Shown here piece by piece: positions 7,956 to 15,250 of a stretch of 37,090 nucleotides of DNA (its first letter is position 1; each line of letters begins with the position of its first letter). The position numbers and the translations under genes are program-made. The notes beneath the pieces are model-generated. The model saw nothing but the letters and a program-made list of their open reading frames with translations. It made no database searches and had not been told where the DNA came from. The stretch comes from Pseudanabaena sp. M53BS1SP1A06MG (lineage in GTDB: Bacteria > Cyanobacteriota > Cyanobacteriia > Pseudanabaenales > Pseudanabaenaceae), in NCBI GenBank assembly GCA_020404105.1, contig JADBWH010000113.1:1-37090 (forward strand), in the 5' to 3' direction.

Positions 7956-8062
7956 CTACAAGGGTAATTGCCATTATTTGGAGCTTGACTCAAGACATAA
8001 TGCAAAAAAGCACCAGTTTGTTTGCAACTAGTTACCTAATTTGTTATATTAAGTATCCGTTC

Positions 8063-8133
8063 GGCGGCATAGCCAAGTGGTAAGGCAGGAGTCTGCAAAA
8101 CTCTCACCCCCAGTTCGAGTCTGGGTGCCGCCT
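8063..8133 (+). tRNA. tRNA-Cys (GCA anticodon)
   Basis: The 71-base cloverleaf has acceptor stem GGCGGCA/TGCCGCC and a U discriminator as expected for tRNA-Cys. The anticodon loop CTGCAAA gives anticodon GCA. The T arm is CCCAG-TTCGAGT-CTGGG. The 3' CCA is not encoded. Confidence 0.97.
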
Positions 8134-8134
8134 T

Positions 8135-8169
8135 AAAAAAGACTGATTGCAATGCAATCAGTCTTTTTT
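8135..8169. terminator. Bidirectional terminator shared by tRNA-Cys and the LysR gene
   Basis: A 17-bp stem around GACTGATTGCA is flanked by A6 on the left and T6 on the right, so it ends in a T tract on both strands. It starts 2 bases after the tRNA and ends 2 bases before the LysR stop codon. Confidence 0.85.
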
Positions 8170-8170
8170 A

Positions 8171-9118
8171 TTACCAAGCTGATGTTTCTTCTGCAATTTG
8201 TTTGCCTTCAGTTTGCAAATATTCCAAAAAAGCTTGGGCAACGACTGAGAGTTGTTTGCCCGCAAGATGAATCACATACCAATTGCAAGGAATCGGAAAA
8301 TGCTCAACGTCTAATACTGCAATCTGTCCTGAAGCTCCCTCTAACGCGATCGTGTGGCGCGATAGGATCGAAATCCCTAAACCACCAGCGATCGCTTGCT
8401 TAATTGCCTCATTACTCGATAATTCCATCTTGACTTTGGGTGTAATTTTATGTTCATCAAACAATTTTTGGACATATCCTCTTGTACCTGAACCAGACTC
8501 TCTAGTGATAAAAGGCTGTTCAGCTAACTTCTGAATTGGAATATTTTTTTCATTTGCCAAAGGATGATCATGATTGGCAAGTACAACTAGAGGATTTGCC
8601 AAAAATGGATGCGCTTTCACATCTGGCTCATCGGGAACTTGGCTGAGGATATATAAATCATCTTTGTTCTCAGACAATCTTTCTAAAACGCCACTATGAT
8701 TTGTTACCTTCAGAGATATTTCTACACCAGGATAACGCTGACAAAAAGGTCCTAGCAAACGCGGAATCACATATTTTGCAGTTGTTACTACCGTAATTTT
8801 TAAATATCCTTGCTTTAAGCCCTTCAAGTCGGCAACACTCATTTCAAATTGAGATATGCGTCCAAAAATTTCTTGACAGGTGGCAAATAATTCATGCCCA
8901 GCCTGAGTGAGAAATAGTCTTTTACCAACTTGCTCAAACAAAGGCATTCCAATCGCTTTTGTCAAATGCTTAATTTGCATAGAAACGGTTGGTTGGGTGA
9001 GAAATAGCTCCTCAGCAGCACGGGTATAGCTACCATGTCGAGCCGCTACTTCAAAAACCTGTAACTGGTGCAGCGTAATGTGGTTTGCTAATTGAGAATC
9101 TGATAAGCGGTAAGTCAT
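8171..9118 (-). CDS. LysR-family transcriptional regulator (CmpR/NdhR-like)
   Basis: About 315 residues with the standard LysR layout. The N-terminal winged helix-turn-helix reads LHQLQVFEVAARHGSYTRAA then LFLTQPTVSMQIKHL. The C-terminal two-lobed effector domain follows (GYLKITVVTTAKYVIPRLL onward). The HTH resembles cyanobacterial CbbR-type regulators of carbon uptake and NDH genes more than RbcR, but the target cannot be assigned. The ATG complementary to 9116-9118 is preferred. An ATG at 9134-9136 would add six residues but lies inside a palindrome (9131-9154) that looks like an operator. The gene is divergent from the PsiE gene. Confidence 0.88.
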   Translation of the reverse strand: MTYRLSDSQLANHITLHQLQVFEVAARHGSYTRAAEELFLTQPTVSMQIKHLTKAIGMPLFEQVGKRLFLTQAGHELFATCQEIFGRISQFEMSVADLKGLKQGYLKITVVTTAKYVIPRLLGPFCQRYPGVEISLKVTNHSGVLERLSENKDDLYILSQVPDEPDVKAHPFLANPLVVLANHDHPLANEKNIPIQKLAEQPFITRESGSGTRGYVQKLFDEHKITPKVKMELSSNEAIKQAIAGGLGISILSRHTIALEGASGQIAVLDVEHFPIPCNWYVIHLAGKQLSVVAQAFLEYLQTEGKQIAEETSAW

Positions 9119-9130
9119 TGTAGGCAGCAA

Positions 9131-9154
9131 AATCATAGACTATATTCTATGATT
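9131..9154. promoter_or_regulatory. Candidate LysR operator palindrome
   Basis: AATCATAGA and TCTATGATT are perfect 9-bp inverted repeats separated by 6 bases, directly upstream of the preferred LysR start. A further ATTCTATG half-site lies at 9176-9183, 32 bp (about three helical turns) from the first at 9144-9151. This fits autoregulation by a LysR dimer of dimers. It is inferred from geometry only. Confidence 0.45.
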
Positions 9155-9413
9155 TTAGCATCAATATATATTTTTATTCTATGTATTTGGTTTATATAAT
9201 AATTTAGATAAATGTGCAAAGTATCTTCTTCAAGAAGGTACTTCGAGTTTTAGTGAGTTTTGCTTTTGTGCTATGGCACTTTTCAAGTAAGCGGGTTACA
9301 TAAATTTGATTACCTACCGAAGTTAGGTAATCAAACAATTACTTCACCAGACTGGTAAACGCTATATAAAGCAAACGGGTAACTCTTAGTTAAAGGATTG
9401 AAAAAGGATCACA

Positions 9414-9887
9414 ATGAGATTTAGACAACTGATTACAAATTTATGGCGTTATCTCACGATCGCAGCAAGAGATGACAGCTTTTTGAAAGCTATTGGCAGT
9501 ATCGAAAACATTGTTTCTAAGGTGTTAGCGATCGCTCTAGTATTTGTGATCTTCGTTGCTCTATTCGATCTACTTAAGCTTTTGACGATTGACTTATTTT
9601 TCACAAATCCCCAAGGAGCTTTTACTGCACCACTTCTGAAGATATTTGGGATGTTTCTCAATGTCCTTATTGCTCTGGAACTAATGGAAAATGTCACAGC
9701 CTACCTCCGTCAGCATGTAGTTCAGCTAGAACTAGTCATCATTACAGCCCTAACTGCGGTTGCTCGTAAGATTGTAATCTTCGACACTAAGGCAGATGGC
9801 GATCTAACAGGTTTAGCAATTGCCGTTCTGTCCCTCTCAATTAGTTACTGGATCGTCCGCAGTCAAAATCAATCGCGTAAGCACTAA
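9414..9887 (+). CDS. PsiE-family (phosphate-starvation-inducible) membrane protein
   Basis: A 157-residue integral membrane protein with four hydrophobic segments: roughly VLAIALVFVIFVALFDLL, LLKIFGMFLNVLIALEL, a stretch around LELVIITALTAVARKIVI, and LAIAVLSLSISYWIV. The ENVTAYLRQHVVQLELVI region is characteristic of the PsiE family, which is known by expression but has no established biochemical role. AAAGGATCACA precedes the ATG. It is divergent from the LysR gene. No Pho box was identified. Confidence 0.8.
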   Translation: MRFRQLITNLWRYLTIAARDDSFLKAIGSIENIVSKVLAIALVFVIFVALFDLLKLLTIDLFFTNPQGAFTAPLLKIFGMFLNVLIALELMENVTAYLRQHVVQLELVIITALTAVARKIVIFDTKADGDLTGLAIAVLSLSISYWIVRSQNQSRKH

Positions 9888-9890
9888 TCC

Positions 9891-10039
9891 AACGTCAGTT
9901 CGGGTTAAGCTAGCAAATTTTTAAAGCCCAAAAGTAAAAGCCTTGCTTAGCAAGGCTTTTACTTTTGGGCTTTGAGAGAAGGTTTGCGTAGTAACTCCTC
10001 TCTCAAAGCCTGTTTCAAATTATCCCGAACTCAAGTTAA
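9891..10039 (+). repeat. Family I palindromic repeat (copy A)
   Basis: The repeat starts with AACGTCAGTTCGGGTTAAGC and ends with ATCCCGAACTCAAGTTAA, which are imperfect inverted ends. Between them lies a long perfect hairpin (arms around CCCAAAAGTAAAAGCCTTG) followed by a second, here imperfect, hairpin starting GAGAGAAGGTTTGCG. It lies 3 bases after the PsiE gene stop. It is non-coding. Copies are at 23746, 25275 and, truncated, 3770. Confidence 0.85.
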
Positions 10040-10191
10040 TCCAAGATAGTTACAAAGCTTTTCTTTGTAACTATCTTGTGGTTTTTGATTTGTTATGTGG
10101 TTTGAGGACTTACGATCTCCTGATGCTGCCAGATGTTAAAATTATGCTAAGTATTTAGTCTGCAATATAAAAAAATTACCTACGAAGCTAT

Positions 10192-10308
10192 ATGACACAA
10201 TCATTAACAAACTTTCTCGGCAGCCTTGTCGCTGGTGCCATAGTTCTTGGACTCATCTTCGGAGCTTTGTACTTCGTTAGCCAAAAGGACAAAATTGTTC
10301 GTCGTTAA
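10192..10308 (+). CDS. psbX: Photosystem II reaction centre protein PsbX
   Basis: A 38-residue single-pass thylakoid protein. It begins MTQSLTNFLGSLVAGAIVLG, continues through a hydrophobic helix (LIFGALYFVS) and ends in a basic stroma-facing tail, QKDKIVRR. The length, helix position and SQ-x-D-K tail match cyanobacterial PsbX, a small subunit at the periphery of PSII near the quinone pathway. It has its own strong terminator, and ycf66 follows. Confidence 0.92.
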   Translation: MTQSLTNFLGSLVAGAIVLGLIFGALYFVSQKDKIVRR

Positions 10309-10319
10309 TATAAGCTTAT

Positions 10320-10352
10320 AAAAAAGAGCCTCGCATTGCGAGGCTCTTTTTT
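10320..10352 (+). terminator. Intrinsic terminator of psbX
   Basis: A 15-bp perfect stem with core GAGCCTCGC/GCGAGGCTC and a 3-base loop ends in T6. This is a textbook rho-independent terminator 11 bases after the psbX stop. Confidence 0.9.
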
Positions 10353-10489
10353 GTGGCTTGTTTGACTCATGCGAGAGCGCTGTATTGCTATACTGAGTGA
10401 TAAGTCTTGTCTATCTGAATATTGTTAGCATTTTGTTAAGTGAGTAACTCATTTACAAAGCGCTAAATTAATCACAGCAGAGTTTTATT

Positions 10490-10525
10490 TTTTCATTTTG
10501 CCCGTGTCAAAGTGAAAACAGCTAT
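10490..10525 (+). repeat. Degenerate family II fragment
   Basis: TTTCATTTTGCCCGTGTCAA then AGTGAAAACAGCTAT resembles the left half of the family II element (TTTTCATTTTGCCTACGGC then AAAATGAAAAC) with substitutions. It lies in the 286-base gap between psbX and ycf66, which otherwise shows only the psbX terminator and the ycf66 leader. Confidence 0.4.
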
Positions 10526-10594
10526 GCTTTAGTGGCAAAATAGCGACAAATTAATAGCATCAAAAATTCAAGTCTTTAGGAGAAATATAGAACC

Positions 10595-11332
10595 ATGATC
10601 AACATCGGTGGCAACCCGCTAATGATTCTTTTGGCAATCGTTGCCGCTTTAGGAGGTGTGGGTTTATATTTTGTGCGAAACTTTCGACCTGAATTAGCCC
10701 GCGACCACGATATATTTTTCTCCGCGATCGCCTTAGTCTATGGCATTATCCTGCTAGCCTTTAATTTTCGGATGGAAATTACCACCCAGCTAGCACAGGT
10801 ACTAGTTGTCGGATTTGCAGGTTGGTTTGCAGTTGAGTCTTTAGTACTACGTCAAGCCCTTGCCAATCAAGCACGCAGAGCGCCATCAAGTCCATTAGTC
10901 GATGATGAAGAACCAATTGGTTCAGACTATCGTGTGGAAATTGATCCCACTCGTGAAATTGCGCCACGCCCCACTCGTGATTCCGCCCGTCGGATGCGTG
11001 GCACAATTCCTAGTAGCGCCGAAGCCAGTGAGCTAAGAGGAGATACTACCGATGAACGTCGGTCACGTCGCCCTAAGCGCAGCAATAGCAATAATGATTC
11101 GGTAATTGATATCGATGAAAACGATATTCGCCCTATCAGTCCTAAGCGTCGTCCACGTCCTACCAATGATAGTAGCAATGGCGATCGCCCTAGAAATCGC
11201 AATAGCGAATCCGATGGGTTTAGCAATGGTGAAGTATCTGGCAAGGACAATTTTGCTTCGGGAAGAAGAAGGAGACAATCAAATCGTCCACCATACCCAA
11301 ACAATGAAATTTCTGAAACCGACGATTTTTAG
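10595..11332 (+). CDS. ycf66: Ycf66 family protein
   Basis: A conserved cyanobacterial and plastid protein of unknown function. The first 90 residues carry the Ycf66 domain with three hydrophobic segments: LMILLAIVAALGGVGLYFVR, a stretch around FFSAIALVYGIILLAFNF, and a third around LVVGFAGWFAVESLVL. The remaining 155 residues are a hydrophilic, Arg/Asn/Ser/Asp-rich tail without a recognisable fold, probably disordered. AGGAGA about 11 bases before the ATG supports the start. psbX-ycf66 adjacency is seen in other cyanobacteria and suggests a thylakoid link. Overlapping frames on both strands are by-products of the biased tail. Confidence 0.9.
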   Translation: MINIGGNPLMILLAIVAALGGVGLYFVRNFRPELARDHDIFFSAIALVYGIILLAFNFRMEITTQLAQVLVVGFAGWFAVESLVLRQALANQARRAPSSPLVDDEEPIGSDYRVEIDPTREIAPRPTRDSARRMRGTIPSSAEASELRGDTTDERRSRRPKRSNSNNDSVIDIDENDIRPISPKRRPRPTNDSSNGDRPRNRNSESDGFSNGEVSGKDNFASGRRRRQSNRPPYPNNEISETDDF

Positions 11333-11859
11333 GTTTATTTGTTAAAGTTAATGCTAAAGTGCTTTTCCTATAGAGTTTCCCAGTCTAGTGAAGTACAAAG
11401 AATTGTTTCTCCGTCGAGGTGGGGAACAACCCCATACATCTCCAGTTTGAAAAATGCTACAAGGTAACATCTTAAAATTATCGCTTTAATGTACGAAGCA
11501 AAATTTTCTGAATCATCTTCCTAGTGCAGCCGAGACTGAAAAAAACTACCAGCAAATAAATTTGAGGGTTTGCTAATCGATGCTACGATTAATCAGTCTT
11601 GAACGTTTCCCCCAGCAAAAAATCAATCTATAAAGGGAAGTATAGGTCTTAGAGACTAGGACTCATACCTGTGGAGGGACAAACTAGTTATCTTATTGCA
11701 GATAATTAATAGTAAAGCCCTTTGAAACAGGAAATCTTTACCTTAATCAAGAAGGTTGGGGTAGTTTATGATATTTAGCCTAGGCAAAAGACAATCCCAA
11801 ATGTCATCAAAGCCTTGCTATTTCATTTGATCAACCATTACTTGGGCTTTCGATCAACC
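11333..11859. other. 527-base gap between ycf66 and the kinase gene
   Basis: No gene is recognised. The gap holds the repeat segment at 11376-11427, a small stem near 11573-11594 (TAATCG/CGATTA) and a long untranslated-looking stretch before the kinase start. A 20-codon ATG frame starts at 11769 (MIFSLGKRQSQMSS...) and ends in the kinase's proposed leader. It could be a short upstream ORF or chance. A small RNA cannot be excluded. Confidence 0.3.
11376..11427. repeat. Intergenic segment related to 564-613
   Basis: GTTTCCCAGTCTAGTGAAGT, then TTGTTTCTCCGTCGA, ends in GGTGGGGAA. It shares the order and spacing of blocks with 564-613. The outer blocks can pair. Confidence 0.45.
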
Positions 11860-13488
11860 GTGAGTTATTGTGTTAATCCGAATTGTACTAATCCAAATAA
11901 CGAACCACTTGCTGCTAATTGTGCTAGCTGTGGCTCAAGTTTGAAGCTGAAAAACCGTTATCGGGCAAGTCGTCCACTGGGAAAAGGTGGATTTGGAGCT
12001 ACATTTCTTGCTGCCGACGAGGGACTACCGGGATTTCCATCTTGTGTCGTTAAGCAATTACGCCCAAATACCCAATCACCTAGTGTGATGAAAATGGCAA
12101 GGGAATTATTTGAACGTGAAGCTTTTACCCTGGGCAAGATTGGTAGTCACCCTCAGATTCCGCGTTTACTAGATTATTTTGAAGAGGACGGTAATTTTTA
12201 CTTAGTCCAAGAGTTTATTGATGGAGAAACGTTAAAGCAAGAGTTTGTAAGACGTGGACCTTTCAGCGAAATTGAAATTCGTAAAATTTTGGTAGAAATC
12301 TTTCCTGCACTTGGTTTCATGCACCAAAATGGGGTAATTCATCGTGATATTAAGCCTGCGAATATCATGCGCCGTAGACAAGATGGGCAATTGGTGTTAA
12401 TTGATTTTGGTGCGGTTTCTAGTCAGATTAATAAGCCTTCTGCCGATGATGATCCTAGTGGGCTCTTAACAAATTTTGCGATCGGTACACCTGGATTTGC
12501 GCCACCTGAACAGATGGCAATGCGTCCCGTATACTCCAGCGATTTGTATGCCACAGCGATGAGTTGTCTATACTTGATGACAGGGCAATCACCTAAGGAA
12601 TTACCCCATGATCCCTATACAGGAGAGATTAATTGGAAGGGAAATGTCAAACTCAGCAACCGCATGATGTTTATCTTTGAGAAATTGCTTCAACAGTCCG
12701 TATCACAGCGTTTTCGTTCTGCAGAAGAAGCTTTAAAAGCTTTGGAATCTAGTGGCGTATCTGAGGATCTCTCTAAAGCTGCTATTTTTCCTAAAATTAG
12801 TGGACAAGTAGCTTCAAATCATCCCTCGGTGACGATCAAAGACACGAATACTCAGCAATTAAACTCGCGTATTCAAGCACAAAAGTATAGCAATACCCAA
12901 GGTTGGGATAGTGGAATGTTGTCGGCAGGCAATACCCGTGCGGTTGCGACGAATCGGTTTGGAGGCGAACTTAAAGGTGGGCGCAAAGTTATCTTTGAGT
13001 ACAGTCAAGGTAAACGAAATTTTGCTAATCAAGATTATTCTAAAGCTGCCTTTGGTAGCGCAACTCTTTCAGGAATTGTGATGAGTCGGTCAAAATTAGT
13101 TGAAGCGGATTTTTGCCATAGTGATTTAGTTGGTGCAAGTTTCCAAGGTGCAAATTTGTCTCAAGCAAAGTTAAATAGTGCCAATTTACGAGATGCAAAA
13201 ATGCAGCGTGCGGTCTTAGTCAAGACCGATCTTGGAAGTGCTTCGATGGTATCCGCAGACTTGCGTGAGGCAAATCTCCAATCAGCATATATGAGTAAAG
13301 CAGATCTATCAGGTGCTAATTTAAGTGGGGCAAATTTAAAGGGAGCGTACTTGAGTCAGGCTAATCTCAATGGGACAAATCTATGTAATGCGGATTTGAA
13401 AGGAGCTAAGATTACTGATGAACAATTATCTCGAGCTAAAACCAACTGGGGTACAATTCGCCCCGATGGCAGTAAGCGGTTTTTATAA
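11860..13488 (+). CDS. spkB: Ser/Thr protein kinase with zinc-ribbon and pentapeptide repeats (SpkB-like)
   Basis: About 542 residues. An N-terminal Cys cluster (CVNPNCTNPNNEP, then CASC) forms a short zinc ribbon. The eukaryotic-type kinase domain has glycine loop GKGGFGATF, VVKQL Lys, catalytic loop HRDIKPANIM near residue 160 and IDFGAV (DFG) near 182. After a linker, residues about 390-525 form pentapeptide repeats of the A(D/N)LxX type (ADLSGANLSGANLKGAYLSQ). This layout matches SpkB of Synechocystis, linked to oxidative stress and motility. The GTG at 11860 is chosen because the Cys motif follows at once; a TTG at 11815 is possible. The symbol is by architecture. Confidence 0.85.
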   Translation: MSYCVNPNCTNPNNEPLAANCASCGSSLKLKNRYRASRPLGKGGFGATFLAADEGLPGFPSCVVKQLRPNTQSPSVMKMARELFEREAFTLGKIGSHPQIPRLLDYFEEDGNFYLVQEFIDGETLKQEFVRRGPFSEIEIRKILVEIFPALGFMHQNGVIHRDIKPANIMRRRQDGQLVLIDFGAVSSQINKPSADDDPSGLLTNFAIGTPGFAPPEQMAMRPVYSSDLYATAMSCLYLMTGQSPKELPHDPYTGEINWKGNVKLSNRMMFIFEKLLQQSVSQRFRSAEEALKALESSGVSEDLSKAAIFPKISGQVASNHPSVTIKDTNTQQLNSRIQAQKYSNTQGWDSGMLSAGNTRAVATNRFGGELKGGRKVIFEYSQGKRNFANQDYSKAAFGSATLSGIVMSRSKLVEADFCHSDLVGASFQGANLSQAKLNSANLRDAKMQRAVLVKTDLGSASMVSADLREANLQSAYMSKADLSGANLSGANLKGAYLSQANLNGTNLCNADLKGAKITDEQLSRAKTNWGTIRPDGSKRFL

Positions 13489-13573
13489 GTAGCTCGACAT
13501 AATTAAAACTTTAAACCACGAAGCATGGGTCGCCTACTTCGTGATTTAAAGTTATTTGAAAGTATAGCTACTT
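13487..13573. repeat. Family IV palindromic repeat (copy 1)
   Basis: AAGTAGCT at 13487-13494 is inverted at 13566-13573. Next comes the constant arm CGACATAATTAAAAC, then a core palindrome TTTAAACCACGAAG ... CTTCGTGATTTAAA. It overlaps the last base pairs of the kinase gene and may act as its 3' hairpin. Copies with different cores are at 16654 and 22001. Confidence 0.7.
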
Positions 13574-13616
13574 CATAACTAAAAGTTTTAACAGTAATGC
13601 TTTGTAGTACTTGCTA

Positions 13617-13727
13617 ATTACAGCGCTTTGCGCTTACTTAAAACCCAGAAATATTTTTGAAAGTGGCGCGAATCTTGCCACTTTCAAAAATATTTCTGTA
13701 CTACTCAAAGCCTCAATTGGCTGTAAT
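13617..13727. repeat. Family III palindromic repeat (full copy, 111 bp)
   Basis: The ends are ATTACAG and CTGTAAT. After CGCTTTGCGCTTA comes a perfect 21-bp hairpin (CAGAAATATTTTTGAAAGTGG as left arm, 10-base loop), then CTACTCAAAGCCTCAAT. A 64-bp relative at 18395 lacks the left arm and loop. It is non-coding. It lies between the kinase gene and glcE in a 336-base gene-free gap that also holds the family IV copy. Confidence 0.75.
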
Positions 13728-13824
13728 CATAGGACTGAGAGACAGCAATGTGAGACATCTCTCAATCCTAATAGGTTTGCTATAGAATTGGTGTTTAGTA
13801 TATTTAGGTACTGGTATTAACTTT

Positions 13825-15183
13825 GTGAGACTTACAGATCATCAATTAGTTGCACTATTTACAGAGCTTTTGGGAGACGATCGCGTTCTTGCATTTGCCA
13901 GCCTCAATTCCCATTTGCATGATCGAATTGTGCAGAGTCTCACACCTGATAGTCTGCCCCCAGCTTGTGTCATTTATCCACAAACTATTGATGAGTTATC
14001 GAAGGTGATCGCTTTAGCCTATGTACAACGATTGCGAGTGCTACCCTGCGGTAATGCAACTAAGCTAGATTGGGGCGGTTTGGTAAGTCGTGCGGATGTG
14101 TTAGTAAGTACATCGCGAATCAATCAGATCGTTGAACACTGTGTCGGGGATCTCACGGTGAAAGTACTGGCGGGCGTTAATTACCAAGATTTGCAAGCAG
14201 TCTTAGGGAAGGAGGGACAATTTTGGGCAATTGATCCTCCCTATGGAGCAGATGCAACCATTGGTGGAATTTTAGCGACGGGTAGTGCGGGATCTTTGCG
14301 CCATCGTTATAATGGTGTGCGTGATATGTGCTTAGGAATTGAGTTTGTGCGTTCTGATGGGGAAGTAGTTAAGGCGGGTGGGCGCGTGGTAAAAAATGTC
14401 GCTGGCTATGACCTGATGAAACTATTAACAGGTTCCTATGGAACTTTAGGCATTGTCTCCAGCATTACCTTTAGGCTCTATCCATTACCTGAATTTACGC
14501 AAATCGTAGTAGCTACTGGAGCAGCCGAAGCGATCGCTCAATTACAACAAAAAATTAGTACATCGGTGTTGACTCCCACAGCATGCGATGTATTGTCAGC
14601 TTCAGTAATTGCCAAGTTAGACTTAGGTGAGAGTATTGGCTTAGCGGTGCAATTCTCTAGCCTCAAAATTAGTGTCCTCGAACAAGGAGATCGCCTTGCA
14701 GTCATTGCGAAGGAACTGAATTTAAAAGTACAGATTATCGATGCTGTGGCAGATTTTTGGCGATCGCTCGAAAATTTACTCTGGCAAAATGAATTGCGTC
14801 ATGCATCTTCATCTACCAATCATCCTGTGGTCTGTAAATTGGGTATCTTGCCCTCAGCGACCGTTTCCATCATGCAGCAATGCCAACAAATTTTTAGTCA
14901 GCAATCTTATTTCCTCCAAATTCATGCTGGTAGTGGTTTAGGTGTTTTGCGAATAGAAAATGGAACTAGTCCTCAAATTGCTGAGCAGCTAGTACAGGTG
15001 AGAAGGATTGCTGAAGCCCAAAGCGGATTTCTCAGTCTTCTCGAAGCACCCCAAGAGTTGAAATTTAATCATCAAGTTTTAGGAAATGTTTGGGGATATA
15101 CAGGTAATGCCCGTGATCTCATGGTCAAAATTCAACAACAGTTTGATCCGCGAGGTTTACTCAGTCCTGAGCGACTTGTTTAG
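13825..15183 (+). CDS. glcE: Glycolate oxidase/dehydrogenase FAD-binding subunit GlcE
   Basis: A 452-residue FAD-binding (PCMH-type) subunit that works with GlcF and a GlcD catalytic subunit to oxidise photorespiratory glycolate to glyoxylate. The FAD-binding region shows VIYPQTIDELSKVIALA, then LPCGNATKLDWGG, then GATIGGILATGSAGSLR-like sequence (DATIGGILATGSAGS) and AGGRVVKNVAGYDLMKLLTG. The GTG start at 13825 gives the best length; no ribosome binding site is obvious. glcF follows after 67 bases, which suggests an operon. glcD is not in the window. Confidence 0.9.
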   Translation: MRLTDHQLVALFTELLGDDRVLAFASLNSHLHDRIVQSLTPDSLPPACVIYPQTIDELSKVIALAYVQRLRVLPCGNATKLDWGGLVSRADVLVSTSRINQIVEHCVGDLTVKVLAGVNYQDLQAVLGKEGQFWAIDPPYGADATIGGILATGSAGSLRHRYNGVRDMCLGIEFVRSDGEVVKAGGRVVKNVAGYDLMKLLTGSYGTLGIVSSITFRLYPLPEFTQIVVATGAAEAIAQLQQKISTSVLTPTACDVLSASVIAKLDLGESIGLAVQFSSLKISVLEQGDRLAVIAKELNLKVQIIDAVADFWRSLENLLWQNELRHASSSTNHPVVCKLGILPSATVSIMQQCQQIFSQQSYFLQIHAGSGLGVLRIENGTSPQIAEQLVQVRRIAEAQSGFLSLLEAPQELKFNHQVLGNVWGYTGNARDLMVKIQQQFDPRGLLSPERLV

Positions 15184-15250
15184 TGCACATCTCAAAATCC
15201 TCTTGTCCATCTTCTAGAAATTTTCCATCAATCTTTTCATAACTATCAAT

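Noticed and set aside
7825-8031. 68-codon plus-strand frame overlapping the NIL gene
   Set aside because: It starts inside the NIL gene in another frame, without a ribosome binding site or recognisable domain.
10927-11304. 125-codon minus-strand frame opposite the ycf66 tail
   Set aside because: It reflects the Arg/Ser-biased codon content of the ycf66 tail read backwards (Leu/Ser-rich) and has no start signal or family.
13617-13727. CRISPR array or tRNA-like structure in the palindromic gaps
   Set aside because: The repeats are single palindromes scattered across the window, not regularly spaced direct repeats, and no cas gene is present. None folds as a cloverleaf except 8063-8133.
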